Shown here: positions 28,556 through 39,012 of the stretch, piece after piece
Position numbering within the stretch: the first letter of the stretch is position 1
How the letters are laid out: every line of letters begins with the position of its first letter
Source: Blautia parvula
GTDB lineage: Bacteria; Bacillota; Clostridia; Lachnospirales; Lachnospiraceae
DNA: 64,000 nt
Reading direction: 5' to 3'
Assembly (NCBI RefSeq): GCF_020215665.1
Contig: NZ_CP084061.1
Location: forward strand, 4,245,001 to 4,309,000
Program-made: the position numbers and the translations under genes
Notes under the pieces: model-generated
Database searches by the model: none
Seen by the model: only the letters and a program-made list of their open reading frames with translations
What the model was told of the DNA's origin: nothing

Positions 28556-29469
28556 GAAAAGGTGGTCTTGGAAAAGGACTGGATTCCATGATTCCGGATA
28601 CCAGTGCTAAGGTAAAAAAGAAAATCCCTGGCCCAACACCTGCTGAGAATACAAAAGAAGTTGACATAAAAAATGAAAAATCCGTACAGATGATTAAAAT
28701 GTCAATGATAGAACCAAACAGGGAGCAGCCCAGAAAACAGTTTGGGGAGGACGCACTGCTGGAACTTGCAGAGTCCATTAAACAGTTTGGCATACTGCAG
28801 CCGCTTCTGGTTCAGAAAAAGGGTGATTATTACGAAATCATCGCAGGTGAGCGGAGGTGGAGAGCCTCCAAACTGGCAGGTATCAAAGAAATTCCGGTTA
28901 TCATAAAAGAATTCTCTGATCAGGAAGCAGTAGAAATTTCACTTATTGAGAATATTCAGAGAGAGGATCTGAACCCTATTGAGGAGGCTGTGGCATATAA
29001 ACGGCTTATGGAAGAATTTCATTTGAAACAGGATGCCATTGCTGAGAGAGTGTCTAAAAGTCGTACTGCCGTAACTAATTCCATGCGTCTTTTAAAGCTG
29101 GATGACCGTGTACAGCAGATGCTTATTGATGAGATGATCACAACAGGTCATGCCAGGGCGCTTCTGGCAATAGAAGACTCTGAAATTCAGGTTATGGCAG
29201 CAACAAAGGTATTCGATGAAAAATTAAGTGTGAGGGAAACAGAAAAACTGGTAAAAGAGATCCTGAATCCCGCACCTGAGAAACAGGAAAAGCCGGTGGA
29301 TGAAGCACAGAATCTGGTCTATCAGCAGTTGGAGGAAAAAATTAAACAGATTATTGGCTCTAAGGTGGCAATACACCGAAAGAACAATGATAAGGGGAAA
29401 ATAGAAATTGAATATTACTCCAAGGATGAGCTGGAACGTATTATAGAACTACTGGAAACGATTAGATAA
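28546..29469 (+). CDS. parB: Chromosome partitioning protein ParB/Spo0J
   Basis: CTP-dependent DNA clamp that loads at parS, 307 residues. It opens with the conserved KGGLGKGLDSMI, has the CTP-binding box GERRWRASKLAG near residue 100, ENIQREDLNPIEEA near 140, and the parS-binding helix-turn-helix AIAERVSKSRTAVTNSMRLL near 165. A Pro/Lys-rich linker joins the C-terminal dimer domain. The start overlaps parA. Confidence 0.96.
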   Translation: MAVRKGGLGKGLDSMIPDTSAKVKKKIPGPTPAENTKEVDIKNEKSVQMIKMSMIEPNREQPRKQFGEDALLELAESIKQFGILQPLLVQKKGDYYEIIAGERRWRASKLAGIKEIPVIIKEFSDQEAVEISLIENIQREDLNPIEEAVAYKRLMEEFHLKQDAIAERVSKSRTAVTNSMRLLKLDDRVQQMLIDEMITTGHARALLAIEDSEIQVMAATKVFDEKLSVRETEKLVKEILNPAPEKQEKPVDEAQNLVYQQLEEKIKQIIGSKVAIHRKNNDKGKIEIEYYSKDELERIIELLETIR

Positions 29470-29492
29470 AATAAGGGAGTTGTGAACAACAG

Positions 29493-30020
29493 ATGAGTAG
29501 TTTATTAGAAAGTCTTCAGTCTCACTCCGGAATATTGATGGTTTTACTGCTGGTCGTAGTGGTCATACTGCTGATCTGCGTATTTAACCTTTCATTGGGA
29601 CTGAACCGGCTAAACAGGAAGTATACGCTGTTCATGAAGGGAAAAGATGGACAATCTCTTGAACGGCTTTTTAAAAGAAAATTCGATTTGATAGAAAAAC
29701 TGGTGCGCTCCACAGATGACAATGGAGAAGAAATTGAGAAAATATGGAAAGTCATGGATAAATCCCTGAACAAATACGGTATTGTAAAATATGACGCCTT
29801 TGAAGACATGGGAGGCAAACTGAGTTTTGTGCTGGCCATGCTTGACAAAAATAATACCGGCTTTCTGCTCAATGCTATACACAGCAGAGAAAATTGCTTT
29901 CTCTATATTAAAGAGATCGTAAATGGGGAATCCTATGTAGTATTGAGTGAAGAAGAAGTGGAAGCTCTGAGACAGGCTGTGAATTTCGGTATTTTACAGG
30001 AGACAGAGTTAGATGACTGA
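29493..30020 (+). CDS. DUF4446 membrane protein
   Basis: A 175-residue protein of the DUF4446 type commonly found between parB and serS in Clostridia. One membrane segment lies near residues 15-38. A positively charged amphipathic linker and a soluble domain follow, with YDAFEDMGGKLSFVLAMLD and NGFLLN-like NTGFLLNAIHSRE as the recognisable core. It lies 23 bp after parB and is probably in the same transcript. Function unknown. Confidence 0.8.
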   Translation: MSSLLESLQSHSGILMVLLLVVVVILLICVFNLSLGLNRLNRKYTLFMKGKDGQSLERLFKRKFDLIEKLVRSTDDNGEEIEKIWKVMDKSLNKYGIVKYDAFEDMGGKLSFVLAMLDKNNTGFLLNAIHSRENCFLYIKEIVNGESYVVLSEEEVEALRQAVNFGILQETELDD

Positions 30021-30114
30021 CCGTGGTCTGATAATTTGGCAGATTGAATTGTTGCCACAAATTATGTAAATAATCTTATGTAAACAAACTTGTGAAAACA
30101 AAAGGAGAACAGAG

Positions 30115-31392
30115 ATGTTAGACATTAAATTTTTAAGAGAAAACCCGGAAATTGTAAAGCAGAATATTAAAAATAAATTTCAGGACAGCAAATTGCCGCT
30201 TGTAGATGAAGTGATCGAGCTGGACAAGAGAAACCGTGACATCAAGAAGGAAGTTGAGGCATTAAGGGCTGAAAGAAACAAAATCTCCAAGATGATAGGA
30301 GGGCTTATGAAGGAAGGCAGGAAAGAGGAGGCAGAGGAGGTAAAGAAAAAAGTTACAGCCAATGCTGAGACGGTAGAACGCCTGTCTGCAGAGGAAAGAG
30401 AAGTAGAGGAAAAGATCAGAACGATCATGATGACAATACCAAACATCATTGATCCGTCAGTGCCCATCGGAAAGGACGACACGGAGAATGTAGAGGTCCA
30501 GAAGTATGGCGAACCGGTGGTTCCTGAGTTTGAGATTCCCTATCACGCAGAAATTATGGAAAGCTTCAATGGACTTGATCTGGACAGCGCCAGAAAGGTA
30601 GCCGGAAACGGATTCTATTATCTTATGGGTGATATTGCAAGACTTCACTCTGCTGTTATTTCCTACGCAAGGGATTTTATGATAAACAGAGGATTTACCT
30701 ACTGTGTACCTCCTTTCATGATCCGCAGCGATGTGGTGACAGGCGTTATGAGCTTTGCTGAGATGGATGCCATGATGTACAAGATCGAGGGTGAAGACCT
30801 GTATCTCATCGGAACCAGCGAGCATTCCATGATCGGTAAATTCATTGACACGATCATCCCCGAGGAGGAGCTGCCCAAGACTCTTACAAGCTATTCCCCG
30901 TGCTTCAGGAAAGAAAAGGGAGCACACGGGCTGGAAGAGCGCGGTGTATACCGTATCCATCAGTTTGAGAAGCAGGAAATGATCGTTGTCTGCAAACCGG
31001 AGGAAAGTAAAGAGTGGTTTGACAAATTGTGGCAGAACACCGTAGATTTATTCCGCTCCCTGGATATTCCGGTGCGTACACTGGAATGCTGCTCCGGAGA
31101 CCTGGCGGATTTGAAGGTGAAATCCGTGGATGTGGAAGCGTGGTCACCGAGACAGAAAAAATATTTTGAGGTGGGAAGCTGTTCAAACCTGGGTGATGCA
31201 CAGGCCAGAAGATTAAAAATCCGTATAAATGGGAAAGATGGCAAGTATCTGGCGCATACCTTGAACAATACAGTTGTTGCCCCGCCGAGAATGCTGATCG
31301 CATTTCTGGAAAATAACCTGCAGGCAGATGGCTCTGTAAGGATTCCGGAGGCTTTAAGACCTTATATGGGCGGTATGACAGAAATAAAGTAA
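30115..31392 (+). CDS. serS: Seryl-tRNA synthetase
   Basis: Class II synthetase charging tRNA-Ser, 425 residues. The N-terminal coiled-coil tRNA-binding arm covers about residues 28-105. Motif 2 is FRKEKGAHGLEERGVYRIHQ, with GTSEHSMIG before it. Motif 3 is TLNNTVVAPPRMLIAFLEN near the C-terminus. The ATG follows AAAAGGAGA. The 94 bp upstream shows no T-box structure. Confidence 0.97.
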   Translation: MLDIKFLRENPEIVKQNIKNKFQDSKLPLVDEVIELDKRNRDIKKEVEALRAERNKISKMIGGLMKEGRKEEAEEVKKKVTANAETVERLSAEEREVEEKIRTIMMTIPNIIDPSVPIGKDDTENVEVQKYGEPVVPEFEIPYHAEIMESFNGLDLDSARKVAGNGFYYLMGDIARLHSAVISYARDFMINRGFTYCVPPFMIRSDVVTGVMSFAEMDAMMYKIEGEDLYLIGTSEHSMIGKFIDTIIPEEELPKTLTSYSPCFRKEKGAHGLEERGVYRIHQFEKQEMIVVCKPEESKEWFDKLWQNTVDLFRSLDIPVRTLECCSGDLADLKVKSVDVEAWSPRQKKYFEVGSCSNLGDAQARRLKIRINGKDGKYLAHTLNNTVVAPPRMLIAFLENNLQADGSVRIPEALRPYMGGMTEIK

Positions 31393-31442
31393 ATATTATG
31401 TAAACAAAGTTATGTAAACCTTAACCAGACGGAGGTACGTAT

Positions 31443-32318
31443 TTGCACAGTTATTTGAAATCCATTGGTTTTTCCGGTATAAACGGAAAAAAAGAGGTGG
31501 ACCGGATTCTTAAAGATGTAATCTTACATTATGATGAGAAGACAGTGATTGAAGACAGAAAAAATCATATGTTCGCGGAAATCTCTAAAACCTTTGGCTG
31601 TGATTTTGGAATAACGGTATGCGGAGAATATGATGAGAATAATGAGTTCCAGATGGAATATTATTTTCCGTATTTCCGCGGTACCGGGATTACTACCCAG
31701 GAGGACGTGGTAATCGAAAAGCATGCAGGAAAGGAATCTTACGCAGGCGCCTGTGATGACGTGAGAATTGGAGTGACCATTATATTTTATCTGCAGAATG
31801 CAGGGGAATATCTAACAGAGAGAAGCCATGGAAATTATTCCAGAGGCTCCTATGCCATAACCCTTGCGGCCCTGGCTAAGGAGGGAAAGATTCTTCTTCC
31901 TGTCACAAAGGATGAGAAACAGGAAAAAGAAGAGAAGGAAAATACCATCAACCGCAACCGTATGATCGCGGCTGCACGTAATGGCGATGAGGATGCCATG
32001 GAGAATCTGACCATGGAGGATATTGATATCTATTCCATGATCTCCGGCAGAATACCCAATGAAGATGTGTACTCTATTGTAGATACATATTTTATGCCGT
32101 ACGGAATGGAATGTGACCTGTATAATGTCATGGGAGAAATACTTGACTGCTCCAGAGTCAGAAATGTCATGACAAACGAGGAAGTCTACGAACTCAGAAT
32201 CTCATGCAATGACCTGGAAATTGATGTGTGTATCAACACAAATGATCTGATGGGAGAGCCTGAGGTGGGACGGCGCTTTAAAGGCGTTATCTGGCTTCAG
32301 GGGAGTATTCACTTCTGA
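31443..32318 (+). CDS. DUF3881 family protein
   Basis: A 291-residue cytoplasmic protein of the DUF3881 type, which is largely confined to Lachnospiraceae. It begins MHSYLKSIGFSGINGKKEVD from a TTG at 31443 behind GGAGG. No membrane segment or catalytic motif is evident. The DEDAMENLTMEDIDIYSMI segment is a family-typical stretch. It lies 50 bp after serS. Function unknown. Confidence 0.8.
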   Translation: MHSYLKSIGFSGINGKKEVDRILKDVILHYDEKTVIEDRKNHMFAEISKTFGCDFGITVCGEYDENNEFQMEYYFPYFRGTGITTQEDVVIEKHAGKESYAGACDDVRIGVTIIFYLQNAGEYLTERSHGNYSRGSYAITLAALAKEGKILLPVTKDEKQEKEEKENTINRNRMIAAARNGDEDAMENLTMEDIDIYSMISGRIPNEDVYSIVDTYFMPYGMECDLYNVMGEILDCSRVRNVMTNEEVYELRISCNDLEIDVCINTNDLMGEPEVGRRFKGVIWLQGSIHF

Positions 32319-32382
32319 TTATATTTTTGCATATGTCGTGTTTTGTTGAGATACAGGGCAGAAAAGGGAATAAAGATTTAAG

Positions 32383-32420
32383 AAAAAGGTATCGGACGCT
32401 GTATTCCGGTATCTTTTTTT
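32383..32420 (+). terminator. Rho-independent terminator after DUF3881 gene
   Basis: Stem AAAAAGGTATCGGA (32383-32396) with TTCCGGTATCTTTTT (32404-32418), including two G-U pairs, running into a tract of seven T. It ends the parAB-serS-DUF3881 transcript. Confidence 0.8.
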
Positions 32421-32469
32421 GTCTGTTAGATTTATTTTGGTTGAATTGCATAAAGGAGAGGCAAAAACA

Positions 32470-32499
32470 TTGACGTTTATGTGAATTCAGCACTATAAT
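32470..32499 (+). promoter_or_regulatory. Promoter of the PAS/GGDEF/EAL gene
   Basis: -35 TTGACG (32470-32475), 18-base spacer and perfect -10 TATAAT (32494-32499), 38 bp before the start codon. Confidence 0.8.
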
Positions 32500-32537
32500 G
32501 GATATATTGATGGTATTGTATGTGTGTTGGAGGGGCT

Positions 32538-35500
32538 ATGGAAAAGCTATCGGTTAATAATAAAAGCAAAATATATATTATAGACAGTGATTACAGGATC
32601 GTCAGCTGCAATGATGCGCTGAAGGAGACTTTTCCCGAATTGGAGTGCGGGCAGATCTGTTATCAGATTCTGTGTAATGAGGATAAGCCCTGCGGGGAGT
32701 GTCCTCTTGCCCGGAAGGACGGGGATAATGCCATTTTCTATAATAAAAAGGTTAAGAAATGGGTGGAGGTTAATTCCGGAGCCATTGACTGGCCCGGCTC
32801 CGGTATCTGCAGCATGGTTCTGGCAAAGGAGATACATGAGGGCAATAAAAGCCTGTTTTTTAATCTTACCAACCTCACCGCATATGATGAATTGTACGAG
32901 CTGAATATTACACAAAATACATACAAAAAACTGTACCAAATGCAGGAAAAATATCCCCCTGTCCCCTCATCTGGCAGTCTTACACAGATGCTTCAGGATA
33001 CAGGAGAGCGCCTGATCCATCCGGATGACAGGGAAGAATATTTCAGGTTCTGGAACCTGGATGATATTCTGACAAGGATGGCAAAGGATACAGCGGAAAA
33101 TGCCGTGAGAAGCCAGTGCAGAAAAAAGATGCAGAATGGTGATTTCTGCTGGATTCTTCAGCTTGTTGTGCCGCTTAGGCATAGCGGGGACGGAGATCAG
33201 ATCCTTATGTGCTTTATCCAGGATATCAATACCCAGAAGACAAAGCAGATGAAACAGGAGCACCAAAATCAACTGCAGGACAACGCTTATGACAGTCTGA
33301 CCGGGCTTTACAGGAAGAATATCTTTTTCTCAAAAGCCGATGAATTTCTGAAGGCAGGCGGGGATCAGAGATACTGTCTGATGGCTGTTGATATAGAACA
33401 CTTTAAGATTTTCAATGAATGGTATGGACAGGAGGCCGGTGACAGATTTCTTAAAATAGCAGGAGGATTTTTTAAAAGGACCCAGGAAAGCAACAAGGGA
33501 ATCGCCGGTTATATGGGAGATGATGATTTTGTTATCATACTGCCTGATGACAGGGAAACGATTAAAAGTATACAGGATGAGATCTTGAACTACGTAAAGC
33601 AGTACGGAGGAAATGCCGGATTCCTTCCTGTATTCGGTATGTATGAGATAACAGATAAAAGCCTGCCTGTAAGCACCATGTATGACCGGGCATCCATTGC
33701 GCTGGCATCCGTAAAGGGAAATTATGCAAAACGTGTTTCCTGGTATGATGCGGCAATGATGCAGAAAATTGAGGAAAACCACTTACTTTTATCAGAAGTG
33801 CAGAGAGCACTGACAAACGGCGAGTTTGTATTTTATGGGCAGCCAAAATGTAATATGATGACAGGGAGGATCATAGGCCTGGAATCACTTGTCAGGTGGA
33901 TTCATCCCGAGCGGGGCCTGGTTCCCCCGGATGAATTTATTCCGGTGCTGGAGAACAGCGGATTTATCGCAAAACTGGATATGTATGTCTGGGATATGGT
34001 ATGCAGCAGCGTGAGAGGGTGGCTGGACAGGGGATACCGGGTGGTTCCCATATCTGTCAATGTGTCCAGAGTAGATATTTATACGGTTGATGTGGCGGAG
34101 TGTTTCTGCGGGCTGATAAAGAAGTACAGGCTGGACCCATCGCTGATAGAGATAGAGATTACGGAGAGTGCTTACGCGGAAAATTATAATATTATCAGAG
34201 CGGCTGTGGAGAACCTGCGGAAGTCAGGGTTTACGGTTCTCATGGATGACTTCGGAAGCGGATACTCCTCCCTCAATATGTTAAAGGATGTCAATGTGGA
34301 CATTCTTAAAATAGACATGAAGTTCCTGGATATGAATGAGGAGAGCGCAGACAGAGGAATGGGTATACTGGAAGCCATAACGAGTATGGCACGGCTGATG
34401 GGAATCCGCGTGATCGCAGAAGGGGTTGAGACAAAGGAACAGGTGGATTTTCTCCTGGATATGGGATGTATCTATGCACAGGGGTATTATTTTTACAAAC
34501 CAATGCCGGTAGAAGCCTTTGAAAAGCTTCTTGCAGATGAAAACAAAGTGGATTTCAGGGGAATCAAGGCCAGGGAGATTGAGAGGTTCCGTATAAAGGA
34601 TATGTTCAGAGATAATGTGTTCAGTGAGACCATGATGAACAATATCCTGGGCGGAATAGCATTTTATGATGTTTACCGGAACGATGTAGAGCTTATACGC
34701 GTCAATGAACAATATTACAGGATCATGGAGACAGACCCTGTAGAGCTTGAGGAAAATAAAGTAAGGATCATCCAATACGTCTATGAGGATGACAGGCGGG
34801 AAATGCTGAGCATTTTCCAGAAAGCTTATGAAAAGTCAATAACAGGAGCGGAAGGCGAAGTCAGGCGTCTGAAAGGGAACGGTAAGACAATCTGGATGCA
34901 TATTCATGTGTTTTTCCTGAAGGAACAGGATGGGCACAGATTTTATTACGGATCTGTCAGTGATGTCACCATGCAGAAGGAGAGGGAGGCCATGCTGGAA
35001 TCTTCCCAGAGAGCACTTGCCGCTGTTCTCAATGTATCGGAAAACGATGCATCCTTTATGAAGCTGACAGAGGAGAACAGAAAGACAGCCGCCACTATAT
35101 TTGCCCAGATGTCCCCGGGCGGCATGATCGGGGGATACTGCGAGGAGGGATTTCCTCTTTATTTTGCCAATTATGAGATGATCCGTCTGATGGGTTATGA
35201 AAGTTATGAGGAACTTAACGCGGCCATTAAAGGACAGGTGATCAATACCATTCATCCGGATGACAGGGAGCGGGTGGGCCATGATATTGGCGCGTATTAT
35301 CCGGGTGCGGAGTACACTACAACATACCGTATGCCGAAAAAGGATGGTTCCTGGTTCTGGACCCTGGATAAGGGGAAAATAATCAGGGCGGAAGATGGAA
35401 GAATGGCTATTGTCAGTGCGTGTACGGATATCTCTGAGACCATGATGGTACAGCAGCAGCTTGCGGAGCGCAACGCCATGCTGCTGAGCCAGAACCAGGA

Positions 35501-37163
35501 GCTCAAGTTTCTGAATTATGACATGCCCGGCGGATATCACAGATGCGCGGACACACCGGAGTATGATTTCCTCTATATCAGTGACAAATTCCTGGAAATG
35601 CTGGGCTATACAAGGGCTGAGATACAGGAGCTGTTTCAGAACAAATTTATGCGGATGGTGCACCCGGATGACCGGCGCCTGGCTGAGGAAGGCGCTGAGT
35701 TACTGAGGCGTAATACCGTATCACATAATCTGGAATACAGGATCTTGGGAAAGCATGGGTATATATGGGTCATTGACCAGAGTAAATATATGAATTTTCA
35801 CGGAACGTCATTTTTCCAGGGAGTTGTTGTGGATGTGACGGAGACCATGGAACTGAAAAATAAGATGCGGATGTTCATGGAGAATTTCTCAGATAATGTT
35901 GTACTTGTACATTATAAGAATGGGATATTCAGGTATGAGATACTGGGAGACGGACTTTTCCGGGAACTGGGATATACAAAGGAAGAGTATGAAAAACCAT
36001 GGAAAACAGGACAGGAGCTGCAGTCTGTCAGGAGAGAACTGGAGGATGCCATCAAGTCAGGAAGGAACTACCAGGATACCATTGAGATCAAAATGCCGGA
36101 TAACCTGAAGATATGGCTCAGTATGGACGGCAGGTTTATCAGCGGGGATGAGGAGGGCAGCGTCTATCTCTGCATTTACAGGGATGTGACCTCCATTAAG
36201 AAAAAGGAACATGAGCTGTGGCTGGTGAGAAAGGAAATTGAGAGTATCCTCCGTCTGGCGGATATCAACGGATGGGAGTGGGATTTCAGAAGAAATATGC
36301 TCACTCTGTCTGATATCCAGCATCTGAAGTCAGGGAAAAAGAAGGATACCTCCCGGCTGATAGGAAATTTTCCGCTTTGTTTTCTGGAAAAAGAACGGAT
36401 GCCTGAAGCGTACAGGGAATCCTTCATAGACATATTAAAGAAATTATACAAAAATTATTTTGGGGCCGGTGTGGAATGTACATTTCCGCTGATAAAGGCA
36501 GATGGAAAGGCTGTATGGGTCAAGGCGGCAGGGGAGACTATCTGTGATAAGAACGGTATTCCCGTAAAAGCAGTGGGATATTATCTGGATGTCACAGAGC
36601 AGAAAAACCAGGAACTGCGTCTCACTAAAATTGCCGAGGCGGATGCCCTGACAGGATTGTTTAACCGTCAGACAGCAATACCCAGAATCAAAAGTTATCT
36701 GGCGGATATGGAGGGCGGGGAGGAAACCGCTGCGATCATCATGTTTGACCTGGATAACTTTAAACTGGCTAATGACGTATTCGGCCATGCATACGGCGAT
36801 GAGATGATCTGCAAAAATGCCGGGAAGCTGAAAGGATTTTTCAGAAGCGATGACATACTCTGCCGGATCGGCGGAGATGAATTTCTTATATTCTGCAGGC
36901 GGATCAGGGACACGGATGTGCATGCAAAGCTTGAAAAAGTGATGGAGAGTATGGTCACTGTCCGCAGCGACGGGAAGCATGAGATCGTCTTCTCCGTATC
37001 CGCCGGCTATGTCATGATACCTGAACAGGGCATGGAGTTTGACGTGCTTTACAGGAAGGCTGATGTTGCGCTTTTCAATGCTAAGATGAACGGAAAGGGT
37101 TCCTTCAGAAAGTATGAAAGTGATATGAAGGAAATCAGATATGAACTGGCAAAGGATAAGTAG
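32538..37163 (+). CDS. Multi-PAS dual-GGDEF/EAL signalling protein
   Basis: A 1,541-residue cytoplasmic c-di-GMP-type protein. It has an N-terminal PAS with a cysteine cluster (CGQICYQILCNEDKPCGEC, about 35-55), a second PAS with PAC, a first GGDEF near 250-400 whose signature reads MGDDDF (degenerate), and an EAL domain near 410-670 with GLESL in place of EAL but intact DDFGSGYSSL and VIAEGVET. About five PAS units cover 680-1355. A C-terminal GGDEF with intact RIGGDEF lies near 1444. It probably synthesises c-di-GMP through the last domain. Phosphodiesterase activity is possible. The ATG at 32538 follows TTGGAGGGG. No membrane segment is evident. Confidence 0.85.
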   Translation: MEKLSVNNKSKIYIIDSDYRIVSCNDALKETFPELECGQICYQILCNEDKPCGECPLARKDGDNAIFYNKKVKKWVEVNSGAIDWPGSGICSMVLAKEIHEGNKSLFFNLTNLTAYDELYELNITQNTYKKLYQMQEKYPPVPSSGSLTQMLQDTGERLIHPDDREEYFRFWNLDDILTRMAKDTAENAVRSQCRKKMQNGDFCWILQLVVPLRHSGDGDQILMCFIQDINTQKTKQMKQEHQNQLQDNAYDSLTGLYRKNIFFSKADEFLKAGGDQRYCLMAVDIEHFKIFNEWYGQEAGDRFLKIAGGFFKRTQESNKGIAGYMGDDDFVIILPDDRETIKSIQDEILNYVKQYGGNAGFLPVFGMYEITDKSLPVSTMYDRASIALASVKGNYAKRVSWYDAAMMQKIEENHLLLSEVQRALTNGEFVFYGQPKCNMMTGRIIGLESLVRWIHPERGLVPPDEFIPVLENSGFIAKLDMYVWDMVCSSVRGWLDRGYRVVPISVNVSRVDIYTVDVAECFCGLIKKYRLDPSLIEIEITESAYAENYNIIRAAVENLRKSGFTVLMDDFGSGYSSLNMLKDVNVDILKIDMKFLDMNEESADRGMGILEAITSMARLMGIRVIAEGVETKEQVDFLLDMGCIYAQGYYFYKPMPVEAFEKLLADENKVDFRGIKAREIERFRIKDMFRDNVFSETMMNNILGGIAFYDVYRNDVELIRVNEQYYRIMETDPVELEENKVRIIQYVYEDDRREMLSIFQKAYEKSITGAEGEVRRLKGNGKTIWMHIHVFFLKEQDGHRFYYGSVSDVTMQKEREAMLESSQRALAAVLNVSENDASFMKLTEENRKTAATIFAQMSPGGMIGGYCEEGFPLYFANYEMIRLMGYESYEELNAAIKGQVINTIHPDDRERVGHDIGAYYPGAEYTTTYRMPKKDGSWFWTLDKGKIIRAEDGRMAIVSACTDISETMMVQQQLAERNAMLLSQNQELKFLNYDMPGGYHRCADTPEYDFLYISDKFLEMLGYTRAEIQELFQNKFMRMVHPDDRRLAEEGAELLRRNTVSHNLEYRILGKHGYIWVIDQSKYMNFHGTSFFQGVVVDVTETMELKNKMRMFMENFSDNVVLVHYKNGIFRYEILGDGLFRELGYTKEEYEKPWKTGQELQSVRRELEDAIKSGRNYQDTIEIKMPDNLKIWLSMDGRFISGDEEGSVYLCIYRDVTSIKKKEHELWLVRKEIESILRLADINGWEWDFRRNMLTLSDIQHLKSGKKKDTSRLIGNFPLCFLEKERMPEAYRESFIDILKKLYKNYFGAGVECTFPLIKADGKAVWVKAAGETICDKNGIPVKAVGYYLDVTEQKNQELRLTKIAEADALTGLFNRQTAIPRIKSYLADMEGGEETAAIIMFDLDNFKLANDVFGHAYGDEMICKNAGKLKGFFRSDDILCRIGGDEFLIFCRRIRDTDVHAKLEKVMESMVTVRSDGKHEIVFSVSAGYVMIPEQGMEFDVLYRKADVALFNAKMNGKGSFRKYESDMKEIRYELAKDK

Positions 37164-37242
37164 CTTTTGGTGAATGACAGGTATCGTGATGGTACCTGTC
37201 ATTTTGGGCTGTGGAAGAGGATAGAGGGGATTGGAGGATTTT

Positions 37243-39012
37243 ATGGGAAGAGGAAAGGGAAAGATCCTTGGGAAGGCGAGGATTTCTGTAAAACTGGCGT
37301 TTCTGTACATGTCGCTGCTTCTGGTATCCTGGAGTATTATTTTATTGATCTTTTACCGGGTCAGTGACAAAAATGCCACAGAGTCAGCGCAGGCACTCTC
37401 AGCCCAGACGCTGAACACGGTCAGTAAAAATATATCAACGCTGATAGACAATACGGCTTACTATTCCAGGATCATTTTGTCCAGCAGTGATATCACAGAG
37501 GCATTGGAGCTGAAGGATGGGAAGATGCAGAAGGAGAGTCTGCATCAGTTTACATCGCTTGTGGATACGGAGACCCATATTAACGGTATTTATATGTGGG
37601 ATATGGAAAGTCATGGATGCAGTATAGATAAGAATCATGTCAGAACTCTCCGCACGGAAGATATCAGGGAGACAAACTGGTATGAGGAGGTCAGAGAACT
37701 GGCAGGTTCTTACTGTTTAAAGCTAAATGCTGACCGTGTTCTGACTCAAAGCAGCGCTGAGACTACGGTGTCTCTCATCCGGGTGATCAACAACCCCACG
37801 GATTACCATCCTGTTGGAATATTGATGATAAATATGGACCTGAATGCATTTGCAGACAGTTACGGGGGATTGGACAGCAAGAGTATACCGGTAATATATG
37901 TTCTGGATGATACAGGTAAGATCGTCACTTCCCAGTCGGATATGTCCCTGCCCAGTGTAAAGGAAGCATTGAAAAGTAAGAAAAACAATGACAGTCTTCT
38001 TCTTGCGCAGCAGGATATCGAAGGCAATAACTGGAAGGTACTGGCAGGTGTAAGGATTGAAAACGGATTGAAGCAGTCAGGGATCGGCGGGATCATTTTT
38101 GCCATGGCAATGATATTTTTGGCCCTGTTCTGCGGGATCGGATATTTTATCATGAAACGGTATGTGGCTGACCCGCTGGAACAGATGGCAGGTTCTATGA
38201 ACCGCATGAGCGGAAGAAAGTTTGAGAAGATTAGGATGTGGGGAAACAGGTATAACACATTCGGGGAAATGGAGATTCTGGAGACTACATATAACAAGAT
38301 GGTGGATGAGATAGATGCTTTGATCGAGAGAGTATATGAAGAGGAAAAAATAAAGAGAAGGGCAGAACTGAACGCGCTGCAGGAACAGATGAAGCCGCAT
38401 TTTCTATATAATACAATTGACGCGATGGGATATCTTGCACTGAGCGGAAAGAATGAGGAGGTATATGATGCTCTGGAGGCTTTCGGCAGCTATTACAGGA
38501 TACTGCTGAGCAAGGGAAGGGAAATGATCTCGGTCAGGGAAGAGGCAGAGATGGTGAAAGATTATCTGGAACTGCAGAAATTACGGTATGGTGATTCCCT
38601 GCACTATGTTCTCAATGTGGACCCGGAGATACAGGGGACTTTTATCTTAAAAATGGTGCTGCAGCCTCTTGTGGAGAATTCAGTAAATCATGGAATCCGT
38701 CCAAAAGAAACACCAGGTGTGGTGTATGTGGAGGGGACAGCGGAGGATGGATATCTGAAGTTCACCATAGAGGACGACGGTGTGGGAATGGATGAGGATA
38801 AGATCAAAGAGCTGAACAGAGAGAATATAAGCAGCAATGAGAAGAGTTTCGGGCTTCGGGGAACCATAGAGAGAATGAGAATATTCTATGAGTCAGATAT
38901 AGATTATACAATTCAGAGCACAAAAGGAAAAGGGACAACTATTGTACTGAGGGTGCCTGTCTGTTATGAAGGAGATGAAGGTCATGATGAAAGTATTGCT
39001 TGTGGAGGATGA
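37243..39012 (+). CDS. Sensor histidine kinase, YesM family
   Basis: A 589-residue membrane kinase. TM1 lies near residues 18-40, an extracytoplasmic sensor domain (dCache-like) near 41-285, TM2 near 288-308 and HAMP follows. The phosphoacceptor motif QMKPHFLYNTIDAMGYL is near 385, the N-box NSVNHGI near 480 and the G-box DDGVGMD near 510. The ATG at 37243 follows TTGGAGG. It overlaps the response regulator gene by 29 bp and precedes a sugar ABC importer, so it likely senses a carbohydrate or its binding protein. Confidence 0.9.
   Translation: MGRGKGKILGKARISVKLAFLYMSLLLVSWSIILLIFYRVSDKNATESAQALSAQTLNTVSKNISTLIDNTAYYSRIILSSSDITEALELKDGKMQKESLHQFTSLVDTETHINGIYMWDMESHGCSIDKNHVRTLRTEDIRETNWYEEVRELAGSYCLKLNADRVLTQSSAETTVSLIRVINNPTDYHPVGILMINMDLNAFADSYGGLDSKSIPVIYVLDDTGKIVTSQSDMSLPSVKEALKSKKNNDSLLLAQQDIEGNNWKVLAGVRIENGLKQSGIGGIIFAMAMIFLALFCGIGYFIMKRYVADPLEQMAGSMNRMSGRKFEKIRMWGNRYNTFGEMEILETTYNKMVDEIDALIERVYEEEKIKRRAELNALQEQMKPHFLYNTIDAMGYLALSGKNEEVYDALEAFGSYYRILLSKGREMISVREEAEMVKDYLELQKLRYGDSLHYVLNVDPEIQGTFILKMVLQPLVENSVNHGIRPKETPGVVYVEGTAEDGYLKFTIEDDGVGMDEDKIKELNRENISSNEKSFGLRGTIERMRIFYESDIDYTIQSTKGKGTTIVLRVPVCYEGDEGHDESIACGG

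Noticed and set aside
30021-30114. T-box riboswitch before serS
   Set aside because: The gap is only 94 bp, with no T-box sequence or terminator pair.
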